The notes below the pieces were generated by a model. That model did no database searches and had not been told where the DNA came from. It worked only from the letters and a program-made list of their open reading frames with translations. DNA of 56,808 nt from a virus. Of this stretch, positions 39,537-47,137 are shown in pieces (position 1 is the stretch's first letter; the number at the start of each line of letters is the position of its first letter). Where the stretch lies: IMG/VR virus record IMGVR_UViG_3300020202_000006, positions 1 to 56,808 of that record; one strand, 5' to 3'. The position numbers were made by a program, and so were the translations under genes.

Positions 39537-40404
39537 GGGCGTTCCGTTCTCTGTGCGCCGGGGCGGGTCCGGCGTCACCATCGTCACCCAGGACATCGCC
39601 TCCCGCGCGAGCTGGGAGCAGTGGTATCTGGTCCGCAGCGACGTGCACCACGACAACGCCAAGAGCAGGCGGGACCTGGAGCGGCGGCACCTCGAAGAGG
39701 CCCGCGCCCGCAACGCCGGCATCCTCGACATCGGCGACCTGTTCTGCGCCATGCAGGGCAAGTACGACAAGCGCTCGGACAAGGGGGCCCTGCGGGAGGA
39801 GCACAAGCAGGGCGACTACCTCGACGCGCTGGTGCGCACGGCGGCGGACTTCTACGAGCCCTTCGCCCGCCACTTCGTGATGATCGCCCCCGGCAACCAC
39901 GAGTCGTCGGTCCACGCCCGGCACGAGACGGACCTGACGACGCGGCTGGTGGAGCGGCTGAACGACAGGGCCGGGGCGGGCATCGTCCGCGGCGGGTACT
40001 CGGGCTGGGTGTGGTTCCAGTACACCCAGAGCGGCAAGGCCAAGGCGTCGCGGCGGCTCTGGTACATCCACGGCTACGGCGGGGGCGGGCCGGTCACCCT
40101 CGACACCATCCAGGCCCAGAGGCAGGCGGTCTACGTCGAGAACGCCGACTACATCGTGAGCGGGCACGTCCACGAGTGCTGGGCGGCCGAGCGGCCCCGC
40201 ATCCGCCTGGACATGGAGGGGAACGTCGAGACGCGGACGGTGTGGCTGGTCAAGTGCCCCACGTACAAGGACGAGTACGGCGCCGGGGAGGGCGGGTGGC
40301 ACGTCGAGACGGGCAAGGCGCCCAAGCCCCTGGGGTGCTGGTGGCTGCGTCACTGGTGGGACGGGGAGCGGGGGCTGCGCGAGCAATGGATACGGGCGGA
40401 CTGA
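39529..40404 (+). CDS. Metallophosphoesterase (calcineurin-like)
   Basis: The 291-residue protein carries the family motifs in order. These are DVHHD (D38, H40), GD (69-70), GNHE (122-125), His 181 and GHVH (212-215), which together hold two metal ions. Substrates can be nucleic acid, nucleotides or phosphoproteins, and none can be named here. It overlaps the preceding gene by 8 nt at the end of the late operon, an unusual place for a nuclease or phosphatase. The GHVHE element is intact, so it is probably active. Confidence 0.85.
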   Translation: MAEGVPFSVRRGGSGVTIVTQDIASRASWEQWYLVRSDVHHDNAKSRRDLERRHLEEARARNAGILDIGDLFCAMQGKYDKRSDKGALREEHKQGDYLDALVRTAADFYEPFARHFVMIAPGNHESSVHARHETDLTTRLVERLNDRAGAGIVRGGYSGWVWFQYTQSGKAKASRRLWYIHGYGGGGPVTLDTIQAQRQAVYVENADYIVSGHVHECWAAERPRIRLDMEGNVETRTVWLVKCPTYKDEYGAGEGGWHVETGKAPKPLGCWWLRHWWDGERGLREQWIRAD

Positions 40405-40595
40405 TGCCGAGCGACCCCCCATGCCGCAACTGCAACCGCCGCGGGGCCGCCTTCGAGCGGGCCTGGTGCTGGGACTGTCTCAACCAGTTCATGGAGTGGC
40501 TGCACGAGCGCAAGTCGCTGCCGCTCTCGCCGGCGCGGCAGAAGGACGAGCAGCGGATGAAGGACCGGGGGCACAAGACGGAGCAGGAGCCATGA
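40404..40595 (+). CDS. Small zinc-ribbon-like protein
   Basis: The 63-residue protein has CRNC and CWDC about 16 residues apart, a likely zinc site, then a basic helix. The ATG at 40404 shares a base with the preceding TGA. It is also open from 40386. Function unknown. Confidence 0.6.
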   Translation: MPSDPPCRNCNRRGAAFERAWCWDCLNQFMEWLHERKSLPLSPARQKDEQRMKDRGHKTEQEP

Positions 40596-40822
40596 GCGAC
40601 ACGACGCCCGAGCCCGCGCCCAAGCCCCGCAAGCACCCCACGGAGCGGGCGCTCACCATCCTGGCCGAGCACCACGCGGCGGCGGTCATCATCGTCGCCA
40701 ACCCGGCGCCCGACGGCGAGAAGGTGCTGCGGTTCATGCACGGCCCGCGGGTCTACTGCGAGGCGCTGGTGCGCGAGGCGGCGGCGCTGGTGGACCCCGA
40801 CGAGGGCGAGGACGAGGACTGA
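40592..40822 (+). CDS. Hypothetical protein, last gene of the late operon
   Basis: The 76-residue protein starts in an ATGA overlap. A Pro/Lys-rich N-terminus is followed by RALTILAEHHAAAVIIVANP and an acidic tail (DPDEGEDED). The 3' end overlaps the convergent gene 40753-41331 by 70 nt. No terminator is visible between them. Confidence 0.6.
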   Translation: MSDTTPEPAPKPRKHPTERALTILAEHHAAAVIIVANPAPDGEKVLRFMHGPRVYCEALVREAAALVDPDEGEDED

Positions 40823-41331
40823 TCCGTGGCGACCTCGACCTCGACACCGACGGCCTTCAGAGCGGCCAGGCAGACGGCGAGGGGCATGGCGTCTTCGTTG
40901 GCGTTGGCCCAGCGGCAGCCCGAGCCGATCTCGCATTGTCCGTGGACGCAGCCCGTGCCGTGCCGTCCGAACTCGACGGTGTGGAACCCGTCGCCATCGC
41001 CCATGCGGTACTCCCAGCCGTCCGCCCGCATCTTCTTCACCACCGACCACGCCGCGGCGGGATCAGTCGAGTATTCCGGCACCACGTCCACCCACGACAG
41101 CGGAACGCCGCCGATGGATTCGTCGTCCGTGGTGGGCACTTCGCCCACGGGCCAGAAGGGGCTCTGGGCCACTGGTTGCAGGTGGCACGACTCGCCGTCG
41201 TGGATGGGCTTGAGCCGGAGAATCCAGTCCCCATCAACGCCATATGCATGGACCTTCCCGAGCACCCTCAGCCCCATGATGTGCACGGCGACCAGCGCGT
41301 CGATCTCCCGCAACGTCTTCTTCTCGGCCAT
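40753..41331 (-). CDS. Phage ABA-sandwich-type protein
   Basis: The 192-residue protein begins REIDALVAVHIMG and has VPEYSTDPAAAWSVVKKM, FHTVEFG and AMPLAVCLAALKAVG. I recall this pattern from the small phage 'ABA sandwich' domain family of unknown role. The last 24 residues are Ser-rich and overlap the convergent gene; they may be dispensable. A related protein is encoded at 44898-45245. Confidence 0.65.
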   Translation of the reverse strand: MAEKKTLREIDALVAVHIMGLRVLGKVHAYGVDGDWILRLKPIHDGESCHLQPVAQSPFWPVGEVPTTDDESIGGVPLSWVDVVPEYSTDPAAAWSVVKKMRADGWEYRMGDGDGFHTVEFGRHGTGCVHGQCEIGSGCRWANANEDAMPLAVCLAALKAVGVEVEVATDQSSSSPSSGSTSAAASRTSASQ

Positions 41332-41356
41332 GCTTGACTCCCTGAAAGGTTAGACC

Positions 41357-42022
41357 ATGCCCCTGCTCTATGCCGCCGCGTACGCCGTCGCCCTGCACCA
41401 GACGCCCGTGGTGCCCGAGCGCTTCGAGGCGTGGATCAACCCCGAGGCCGTCGCCGGCATCCCCGACGACCTCTCCGCCTTCGGCACCCGCCGCACCGTC
41501 GCCGGGGTGCTCTCCGTCCCCCTCCCCGCCCACATCCCCTCCTCCGCCGTCGAGGCGCTGGTCGTCACCCTCTACGGCTGGTCCGAGGGCCCCTGCGCCG
41601 TCACCATCGCCGTGGGCGCCGAGTCGGCGCGGGTGTGCAACGGGGGGTTCTCCGACACGGTGAGCTTTTCGGTGGAGTTCTCGCAATCGGCTCTTCTCGG
41701 CCCTGTTTCCGGCCTCGCGGTGACGGTGTCGATCGAGCCCCCGGGCGAGTGCGGGCCGGACCTGTTCGACTACGCCGGGGTCGACGCGCTGCTGGCGGAG
41801 GCGGTGTACCGCAAGTGCGAGGCGGACCTGGACAACGGGTCGGGGGTGGGCGTGCCCGACGGCGTGGTGGGCGTGGACGACCTGGCGTACGTGCTGGAGC
41901 GGTGGCCCGAGGGCGACCCGCGGTGCGACCTGGACGACGGGAGCGGGACGGGGGACAGCGACGGCGCCGTCACGGTCGATGACCTCCTGCACTTCCTGGA
42001 TCGGTACTCGCGGGGGTGCTAG
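41357..42022 (+). CDS. Dockerin-type (Gly-Cys-ending) protein
   Basis: The 221-residue protein has a beta-rich N-terminal domain (about 20-130). Two EF-hand-like calcium loops follow, DLDNGSGVGVPDGVVGVDDL (157-176) and DLDDGSGTGDSDGAVTVDDL (191-210). It ends in the helix LHFLDRYSRGC. Paired loops with DDGSGTG and a terminal Gly-Cys match, in my memory, the secreted 'GC-type dockerin' proteins of Phycisphaerae planctomycetes. AAAGG precedes the ATG. No strong signal peptide is visible. It stands alone on the plus strand, so it may be a moron displayed on the virion or host surface. Confidence 0.75.
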   Translation: MPLLYAAAYAVALHQTPVVPERFEAWINPEAVAGIPDDLSAFGTRRTVAGVLSVPLPAHIPSSAVEALVVTLYGWSEGPCAVTIAVGAESARVCNGGFSDTVSFSVEFSQSALLGPVSGLAVTVSIEPPGECGPDLFDYAGVDALLAEAVYRKCEADLDNGSGVGVPDGVVGVDDLAYVLERWPEGDPRCDLDDGSGTGDSDGAVTVDDLLHFLDRYSRGC

Positions 42023-42212
42023 AGCCGTCGGCATTGGCCATTGCGGTCTCTTCGCGCACAAGGACGAGCAGCGCGAACGATGAAGCGACGACCGCGAACA
42101 CGCCGAACGCGATTGTCGTCCAGTCGGTCGATCGGCAGACGATCCACACGGCGAAGATGACGGCGAACGTCAGAACCAGCCGCAGCAGAAACAAGAAGGT
42201 CCTCATCTGCAT
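41970..42212 (-). CDS. Small two-helix membrane protein
   Basis: The 80-residue protein has two adjacent transmembrane helices (about 4-26 and 32-53, TFLFLLRLVLTFAVIFAVWI) and a polar C-terminus. The 3' end overlaps the dockerin gene by 53 nt, convergently. It lies next to the pseudopilin gene. A holin-like or membrane-anchor role is possible. Confidence 0.6.
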   Translation of the reverse strand: MQMRTFLFLLRLVLTFAVIFAVWIVCRSTDWTTIAFGVFAVVASSFALLVLVREETAMANADGSSTPASTDPGSAGGHRP

Positions 42213-42222
42213 TCTCCTTTCG

Positions 42223-42690
42223 TCACCACGTTCTCACTATCCCCTCCACGTCGACGCCGTGCCGGTGACCCCCGGCGCTGCACTTGACCACGACGCGCCC
42301 GTCGTTGGGCGAGACCTCGGGGCACCCCCGCCGCATCGCGTGCCGCAGCAGCGCCCGGATCTGCCCGTCGCCCTCGTAGCTGCTCCGCCCCGGGCGCCGT
42401 GGGTCGTCCACCCACAGCCGGTCCCCGGGGCACCGCAGCACCCCCGGGGGCAGGCCGTACCACGCGCCCAGCTCCGCCACGGTGGCGTAGTCGGGCCACG
42501 AGGGGGCCTGCTGGTAGTCGTGGACGTACTGGATGAGCACGGTGCCGATGCCGCGGAGGTTGGTGGCGCAGCGGGTGCGCTGGGCGTGGAGCCGGGCGCG
42601 GGCCAGCCCGGGGGCCAGGACCGCCAGCAACAGGGCGATGGTGAGCACGACGATGAGCAGTTCGATGAGCGTGAACGCGCGCGTTCGCAT
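42223..42690 (-). CDS. Type IV pseudopilin-like protein
   Basis: The 155-residue protein begins MRTRAFTLIELLIVVLTIAL. This is a prepilin peptidase site (cleavage A5-F6) with the conserved Glu at mature position 5 and a long apolar helix. A basic segment and a small soluble domain follow, with CAT, CPGD and KCSAGG cysteines. Planctomycetes encode many such pseudopilins, several as surface or secretion components. A phage copy would insert into the host inner membrane and could enter the type II secretion or pilus machinery. Start codon ATG at 42688-42690. Confidence 0.78.
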   Translation of the reverse strand: MRTRAFTLIELLIVVLTIALLLAVLAPGLARARLHAQRTRCATNLRGIGTVLIQYVHDYQQAPSWPDYATVAELGAWYGLPPGVLRCPGDRLWVDDPRRPGRSSYEGDGQIRALLRHAMRRGCPEVSPNDGRVVVKCSAGGHRHGVDVEGIVRTW

Positions 42691-42726
42691 GGTGTCCTCC
42701 CCGCGGGAACGCAGCGGATGGGTGGG

Positions 42727-43014
42727 TTATGCCTTGAGGGCGGCGCGGGCGATATCGCGCACGGCGTCCATGCGGTCGGGCAGGCTGATGACCCAATCGC
42801 AGTCCCGCAGGCGTTCCAGCGCCGCCCGCAGCCTGTCGCGTTCGGCGCGGAGGGCGTCGAGCTCGGCATAGAGAGGGTCGGCAACCTGCTCGACGGTGAG
42901 GCTGAGGCTCCGGACGTTGATGCACACGGTGTCGATGTTCTCAGGGTCGTCGGGCTCGCGGTCGCACACCGCCTGTATCAAAGCGTTGGCGAGGTCGAGG
43001 GTCCTATCGCTCAT
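42727..43014 (-). CDS. Helical hypothetical protein
   Basis: The 95-residue protein has a coiled-coil core (LYAELDALRAERDRLRAALE) flanked by helices and two Cys. GGAGAG precedes the ATG. It lies between the pseudopilin and a 272-residue gene. Function unknown. Confidence 0.6.
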   Translation of the reverse strand: MSDRTLDLANALIQAVCDREPDDPENIDTVCINVRSLSLTVEQVADPLYAELDALRAERDRLRAALERLRDCDWVISLPDRMDAVRDIARAALKA

Positions 43015-43026
43015 GCATCTCTCCTT

Positions 43027-43845
43027 TCAGTTGTCATCCCCCGGCGCCGGCGACACGCCGGGCAGGGCCCTGGCAAAGTCCGTGGCCCGCACGCTCTCCC
43101 ACCGCACGACCTCCCACCGCTCGCCCGCCTCGTCCATCTGGATCCGGCCCGGCAGCCAGTCCACCACCGCGTCGTCGGGCTCCAGCAGCGACCGGACGTG
43201 CGCCACGTCGTCCTGGTACATCCCGTCGGGCAGCCACGTCCACGCGCCGTAGGTGTTGGGGAGCATCCTGATGGGCGAGAGCAGGACGCGCAGGGGCAGC
43301 CCCCACCACCGCGCCATCCTGATGTTGTGCCCGGCGAAGTCCCGCCAGTAGCGGTCGTAGTCCTCGCCCTTGCGGTAGAAGTCGAAGCAGACGAAGGCGC
43401 TGTTGGCCGCGGCGCCCATCTCCTTCAGGGCGGCGTACCCGCCCCTGACCGCCGCCTCGTAGGTCGCGGTGCTCAGGCCGTGGTAGTGCGGTCGGTGCAG
43501 GAGGTTGTAGAAGGACAGGGCCTGGCGGGCCTCGGCGTTCTGGCAGCGGCGGCCCATCTCGCGGGCCTTGAGGACGCAGGAGCGTGCGAGGGCCAGCGTG
43601 GGGGACTGGGTGGGGTCGGACTGCCAGAAGTCGGGGTGGGCGTCCGTGTACTCCACGTCGATGCAGAGTTCGACCCCGGCGAGGTCGTCGTCGATGAGGT
43701 CGAGCGTGTCGTAGTCGATGACCGGCGTGCCGTCGGGCCGGCGGGCGGTGATCTCGTTGGCGTAGACCATGCGCACGGGGGGGAGCGCCGGGGTCTGCGG
43801 GAAGTCCTCGATGCCGATGGCGTGGAGGCGCTGGGTGGTGGGCAT
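43027..43845 (-). CDS. Putative TIM-barrel / glycoside-hydrolase-like protein
   Basis: The 272-residue protein has the motifs ELCIDVEYTDAHPDFW (about 58-75), SAFVCFDFYRKGEDYDRYWR (about 147-166) and YGAWTWLPDGMYQDDV. Acidic residues at the ends of successive strand-like segments recall a (beta/alpha)8 barrel. No precise family is certain. It lies in the accessory island with dockerin and pilin genes, so a surface-polysaccharide role is a fair guess. Start ATG at 43843-43845 overlaps the orphan dockerin fragment on the other strand. Confidence 0.5.
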   Translation of the reverse strand: MPTTQRLHAIGIEDFPQTPALPPVRMVYANEITARRPDGTPVIDYDTLDLIDDDLAGVELCIDVEYTDAHPDFWQSDPTQSPTLALARSCVLKAREMGRRCQNAEARQALSFYNLLHRPHYHGLSTATYEAAVRGGYAALKEMGAAANSAFVCFDFYRKGEDYDRYWRDFAGHNIRMARWWGLPLRVLLSPIRMLPNTYGAWTWLPDGMYQDDVAHVRSLLEPDDAVVDWLPGRIQMDEAGERWEVVRWESVRATDFARALPGVSPAPGDDN

Positions 43846-43924
43846 GGGGTCAGGGTCTCCGGGGTTGGGGCTGCGAATCGACGACCTGCTCTACTACCTC
43901 ACGCGGTTCGGGGAGGGGTGCTAG
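43844..43924 (+). pseudogene. Orphan dockerin C-terminal fragment
   Basis: The plus strand encodes a 26-codon frame ending in RIDDLLYYLTRFGEGC and a stop. This matches the last calcium-loop half, final helix and terminal Gly-Cys of a GC-type dockerin. The upstream domain is absent; the opposite strand holds another gene. It is most likely the 3' remnant of a dockerin gene cut by insertion of the island or by recombination. The ATG at 43844 may be incidental. Confidence 0.6.
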
Positions 43925-44283
43925 GGGGCGGCGTCATCCGGAACGCGCTGGATGTCCACACACACGCCGTCCGTGAACTTGGCGTTGAACTCAAACCAGC
44001 GGTCGCCGTCGTCTTCGTAGTGGTAGAAGTTGAGCATCCCGTGGTGGTTCTGGTCCACCACGCGCTCGGACCCCTTTACGCGACGGAGAATGGGAAGGCC
44101 GTTCGCGTCCTTCTCGTCATCAGGGACGCCCTCCATCTTGTAGCGATTGCAAACAAGACGCCCCTCCGCGGTTATTTCGTAGACCCAGAGGCAGCAGTCA
44201 AGGCCTTTCGTCTGAAAAGTCGGGTACGGCTTCTCCATCCCGGGAAGCGGCATGTGACACAGCACCTCATCAAACATTCCCAT
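43921..44283 (-). CDS. Conserved phage hypothetical protein
   Basis: The 120-residue protein starts MGMFDEVLCHMPLPG and has FQTKGLDCCLWVYEITAEG. This start (MGMFD, PLPG, FQTK-LDC) recurs in phages and mobile elements, in my memory, without known function. It overlaps the next upstream gene by 14 nt. Confidence 0.75.
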   Translation of the reverse strand: MGMFDEVLCHMPLPGMEKPYPTFQTKGLDCCLWVYEITAEGRLVCNRYKMEGVPDDEKDANGLPILRRVKGSERVVDQNHHGMLNFYHYEDDGDRWFEFNAKFTDGVCVDIQRVPDDAAP

Positions 44284-44710
44284 CGGTCTTCTCCTCGCCC
44301 ACCGCCGCCGCGAAGGCGGCGAGGGCTTCAGCTAGTGCGGGGTGCTTCCCCGTTCCGTTGCAACGATGGCAGCGGTAATCCGGTGCCTGGGGAATCGGCA
44401 CGGTGCGGGCGTAGCAGACGGGGCACGGAAGGCTCGCCGCCGCCTCCACCACCGCCAGCAAAGCGGGCAGGGCGTTGCGGGCGAGAACATAGCCGCGTGC
44501 GTTGGGACCTGGCGCCCGGAAGTCGCCGTCGTAAAAGGACGCGATCCACTCCATCCCCGCCGGGTCGTCCGCGCTTGGGTTCGTTCCCGGCTCGGACATA
44601 ATGCACCAGCTCTCGTCCTTCGGCCTGGCGCTGATGTGCAGGGGCCCTTGCGTCCCGTGACGCAAAGCCTCCCGCAGCCTCGCAATCGCCGCCGTCACGT
44701 CGTCCATCAT
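44270..44710 (-). CDS. Zinc-ribbon hypothetical protein
   Basis: The 146-residue protein has a helical N-terminus, DDPAGMEWIASFYDGDFRAP in the middle, and a DnaJ-like zinc ribbon (CPVC ... RCHRCNGTG) near residues 107-127. The ATG-ATG start at 44705-44710 is preceded by AGGAGGACGA. Function unknown. Confidence 0.65.
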   Translation of the reverse strand: MMDDVTAAIARLREALRHGTQGPLHISARPKDESWCIMSEPGTNPSADDPAGMEWIASFYDGDFRAPGPNARGYVLARNALPALLAVVEAAASLPCPVCYARTVPIPQAPDYRCHRCNGTGKHPALAEALAAFAAAVGEEKTDGNV

Positions 44711-44901
44711 TCGTCCTCCTCTCCCTCTTCGCAGGCGAAGCATCGCACGTTCTTGCCAGCAATGCAGCGGCAGCAGCAACGGTCGAAGCACTCTGGGCAC
44801 TCGATGAGCCCCGGCTCGTCGGGGGGTGGCGGCTGGCCGCATGAGTCGCACACGTCTACGAGCGAAGTGCGCAGCACGGGCGGCGCGTCACTTGGCATCA
44901 T
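44707..44901 (-). CDS. Small multi-cysteine zinc-binding protein
   Basis: The 64-residue protein contains CDSC, CPEC, CCCRC and CFAC, enough for two zinc sites (a treble-clef or B-box-like fold). It ends in EEGEEDE. It overlaps both neighbours. It may bind nucleic acid or protein. Confidence 0.65.
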   Translation of the reverse strand: MMPSDAPPVLRTSLVDVCDSCGQPPPPDEPGLIECPECFDRCCCRCIAGKNVRCFACEEGEEDE

Positions 44902-45245
44902 TCGTCCTCCTTGAGCAGCCCCGCCGCGCGCAGCACGGCCGTGGTGATGTCGCGGGGCGAGGCGGTGAGCAGGAACCAACTGAACCCCTGCGCACGTGCG
45001 GCCGCGTCGTAGGTGATAGCCAGAACGTCCGCAATCGCGTCCTGCATCCCCCTCTTCTCCGCCTCCGCGAGCAGGGCGCGGGCGTGGTCGATGGTGGTGG
45101 CCGGGTTCCAGTGGACGCGGAAGTCTCCTGTAGGACCGATCAGTCCCGGCGCCATCGCACTCCGTCCCTCAAGCACGTCCTTCACGGTGACGCGCTTGTA
45201 CCCCATCCACTCCGCCGCCTTGGCGTTGAGTTCTGCGTCGGTCAT
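44898..45245 (-). CDS. Phage ABA-sandwich-type protein, second copy
   Basis: The 115-residue protein has AEWMGYKRVTVKDVLEG, WNPATTIDHARALLAEAEKR and TASPRDITTAVLRAAGL, matching the same small phage family as 40753-41331. It overlaps both neighbours by 4 nt. Function unknown. Confidence 0.65.
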   Translation of the reverse strand: MTDAELNAKAAEWMGYKRVTVKDVLEGRSAMAPGLIGPTGDFRVHWNPATTIDHARALLAEAEKRGMQDAIADVLAITYDAAARAQGFSWFLLTASPRDITTAVLRAAGLLKEDE

Positions 45246-46171
45246 GTGGGCTCCTGGGGCTGGGGCGGGCGGAGCGTGTCATGCAGGGCGTTCCTCGCCA
45301 TGTTGGCGGAGTGAACCACCTTGCGATAGAGGACGTACGGGAAGTCGTCCTCGCTCCCGCGGTTGTTGTCGATGGCCGTGAGCGTCGCCCGCATCCGGGC
45401 GTTCTCCGCTTCGAGGGCGGCGATGCGGGCGCGGAGGTCCTGCGTCTGCGTCTTGACGGCGGCGTTGAGCGCAATGGCGTTCCAGAGACGGACATGCTCA
45501 GGACTACCAACGTCCCGCAGCGCCTCGGCCGTGGGCGCGGGGCGGGCACGCAGGGCGGCGAGTTCGGCCTCGGCCTTGTTCGCGCGTTGCCGCTCCCTGT
45601 CCCGCTCGGCCTCGGCCTTCTCGGCGCGGGCGCGGAGGGTGTCGAAGGCGTCGGGACATGGCACGGCGACTTGAGCGGGGCCCGCCTCCCGGTCCTCGTA
45701 AGGCCACCGCTCACTGCGCGACTCGATTGCCTTGGCCCTCTCGCGGGTGTAGCGGCCCGCAGACTTGATGTGGGCGGTGTAACCGCTGCTATTACCACGC
45801 CACCACAGCCCGTCCTCACGGTCGTAGATGAGCCAGTCCGCCGCTTCCCCCGCGGGCTCAACCTGTAAGGGGGGCTTACACGTTGCGGGCTCCCCCTCAG
45901 TCACCCGTGAATCAGCCGGTACAGGCTGTAGAGCAGCAGCGCCAGGAACGCCAGCGGGAGCAGGACCGGCAGGCACGCCAGCAGCAGCCCCAGCAGGCCC
46001 ATCGCCGCAATGACCAGCAGCGCCGCCGCCAGCGCCAAGTATTCGCCCAGCCTCGCAAGCACAGTCCACCTCCGTCTTGGTGTCGCCGTTGCCGTACACG
46101 GTGATGCGCAGCACGCCGCGCTCCACGACGCAGAGCACGCTGTTGGGGGCGGTGATGGTGGGGGTCAACAT
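45242..46171 (-). CDS. Coiled-coil hypothetical protein, uncertain N-terminus
   Basis: The frame is open for 309 codons. The C-terminal 220 residues (from a GTG at 45904) look genuine, with ADWLIYDREDGLWWRGNSSG and a coiled coil (ARAEKAEAERDRERQRANKA). The N-terminal 40 residues (MLTPTITAPNSVLCVVERGV) also look genuine. Codons about 42-88 are Gly/Ala/Pro-rich and overlie a membrane-protein gene in another frame. Either two genes were joined by loss of a stop, or a long gene contains a nested one. The GTG at 45904 sits in a GTGA overlap with the nested gene's stop. Confidence 0.55.
   Translation of the reverse strand: MLTPTITAPNSVLCVVERGVLRITVYGNGDTKTEVDCACEAGRILGAGGGAAGHCGDGPAGAAAGVPAGPAPAGVPGAAALQPVPADSRVTEGEPATCKPPLQVEPAGEAADWLIYDREDGLWWRGNSSGYTAHIKSAGRYTRERAKAIESRSERWPYEDREAGPAQVAVPCPDAFDTLRARAEKAEAERDRERQRANKAEAELAALRARPAPTAEALRDVGSPEHVRLWNAIALNAAVKTQTQDLRARIAALEAENARMRATLTAIDNNRGSEDDFPYVLYRKVVHSANMARNALHDTLRPPQPQEPT
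45901..46062 (-). CDS. Nested small membrane protein
   Basis: The 53-residue protein has GTG start at 46060-46062 with GGAGG 6 nt upstream and is almost wholly apolar: two helices with a Cys-Leu-Pro turn, ending LYSLYRLIHG. It lies entirely inside the 309-codon frame in another reading frame. Its third-position G+C and ribosome site support it better than the overlying frame. It may be a holin or toxin-like peptide. Confidence 0.6.
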   Translation of the reverse strand: MLARLGEYLALAAALLVIAAMGLLGLLLACLPVLLPLAFLALLLYSLYRLIHG

Positions 46172-47136
46172 TGGGTCTCCTGTGCTTCGAGTATCACTCT
46201 GCCGATTGCTTCCGCGACATCCGGGACGACGCTGTTGCCGTAAGCCCGGAGAGCACTTCGGCGGGCAAGTGACACCAATCGGGCGGGTAGCCCATCAGCG
46301 TCGCCACCCAGTCGGGGTTGAGCGAGCCGCGCAACCAGTCGGGGCGGCTCCCATCTGTGCTGGGGCTCTCCGGGGCGGGAGGGCCAGACTTGATGCGCCC
46401 CAGCAGGTTCCCGCCCCCGTCGTGGTTCTCCGTTGCGCCGTAGTCCGGTCCCCGGTTCGCGTCCGCCGAGCGCGGCGTCGGCCACGTCGCCTCCTGCGGC
46501 TCCAGGCAGTCCTTCCCGCCCCGCTTCCAGTCGCGCGAGCGGGGGGTGTTCCAGGCCAGTACTTGCGCGGGCAGGTTCGGTTGGCCCCCATCCTTCCGCT
46601 CCGGGTGATGAATCACAGGGCGATCGCCGTTGCTCGCCTTCGGCGTATTCCACTCGTCCGACGATCCACACCCGGTCCCGCCTGTGCGGGGCTCCGACCG
46701 CCCAAGCACCCACCACGAGCGGCCAGCAGGCGTACCCGAGTCCTTCCAGCGCAGCGAGCGCGTCGTCAGCCCCGCGAGTCCGGAGAGCAGGGACGTTCTC
46801 AGCCAGCACCCAAGCGGGTCGCACGGCCTCGATGACGCGCCGCATCTCCCACCACAGCCCGGAGCGCTCCCCGCCGAGACCGGCGCCCTTCCCGGCGCAG
46901 GAAATGTCCTGGCAGGGGAAGCCTCCACAAACAACATCGACTGGCCCACAGCGTCGCGCCACCTCATCGCCGGTCACCTCACGCACGTCGTCCCAGCAGG
47001 GCACCCCGGGCCAGTGCTTCGCCAGCACCGCGCGGGCGAAGGGGTCGATCTCGCACTGACCCACCACCGTCATGCCCGCCCTTTCAAGGCCCAGGTCGAG
47101 CCCGCCGATGCCGGAGAAGAGGGACAGGACACGCAT
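46165..47136 (-). CDS. C5 cytosine DNA methyltransferase, apparently frameshifted in the target-recognition region
   Basis: The continuous frame has C5-methyltransferase motifs: I (LFSGIGGLDLGLERAG, 6-21), IV (GGFPCQDIS with catalytic Cys75), VI (AENV, 112-115), VIII (RRDRVW, 152-157) and a final AYGNSVVP. Between about 46668 and 46250 the continuous frame is Arg/Pro-rich with low third-position G+C. Another frame there has high third-position G+C and the family-typical WNTPKAS, WPTPRSADAN and SLNPDWVATLMGYPPDW. Two compensating one-base shifts are the simplest reading. As printed, the target-recognition part would be scrambled. It would methylate DNA to protect it from host restriction. Confidence 0.8.
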   Translation of the reverse strand: MRVLSLFSGIGGLDLGLERAGMTVVGQCEIDPFARAVLAKHWPGVPCWDDVREVTGDEVARRCGPVDVVCGGFPCQDISCAGKGAGLGGERSGLWWEMRRVIEAVRPAWVLAENVPALRTRGADDALAALEGLGYACWPLVVGAWAVGAPHRRDRVWIVGRVEYAEGEQRRSPCDSSPGAEGWGPTEPARASTGLEHPPLARLEAGREGLPGAAGGDVADAALGGREPGTGLRRNGEPRRGREPAGAHQVWPSRPGEPQHRWEPPRLVARLAQPRLGGDADGLPARLVSLARRSALRAYGNSVVPDVAEAIGRVILEAQETQC

Positions 47137-47137
47137 A

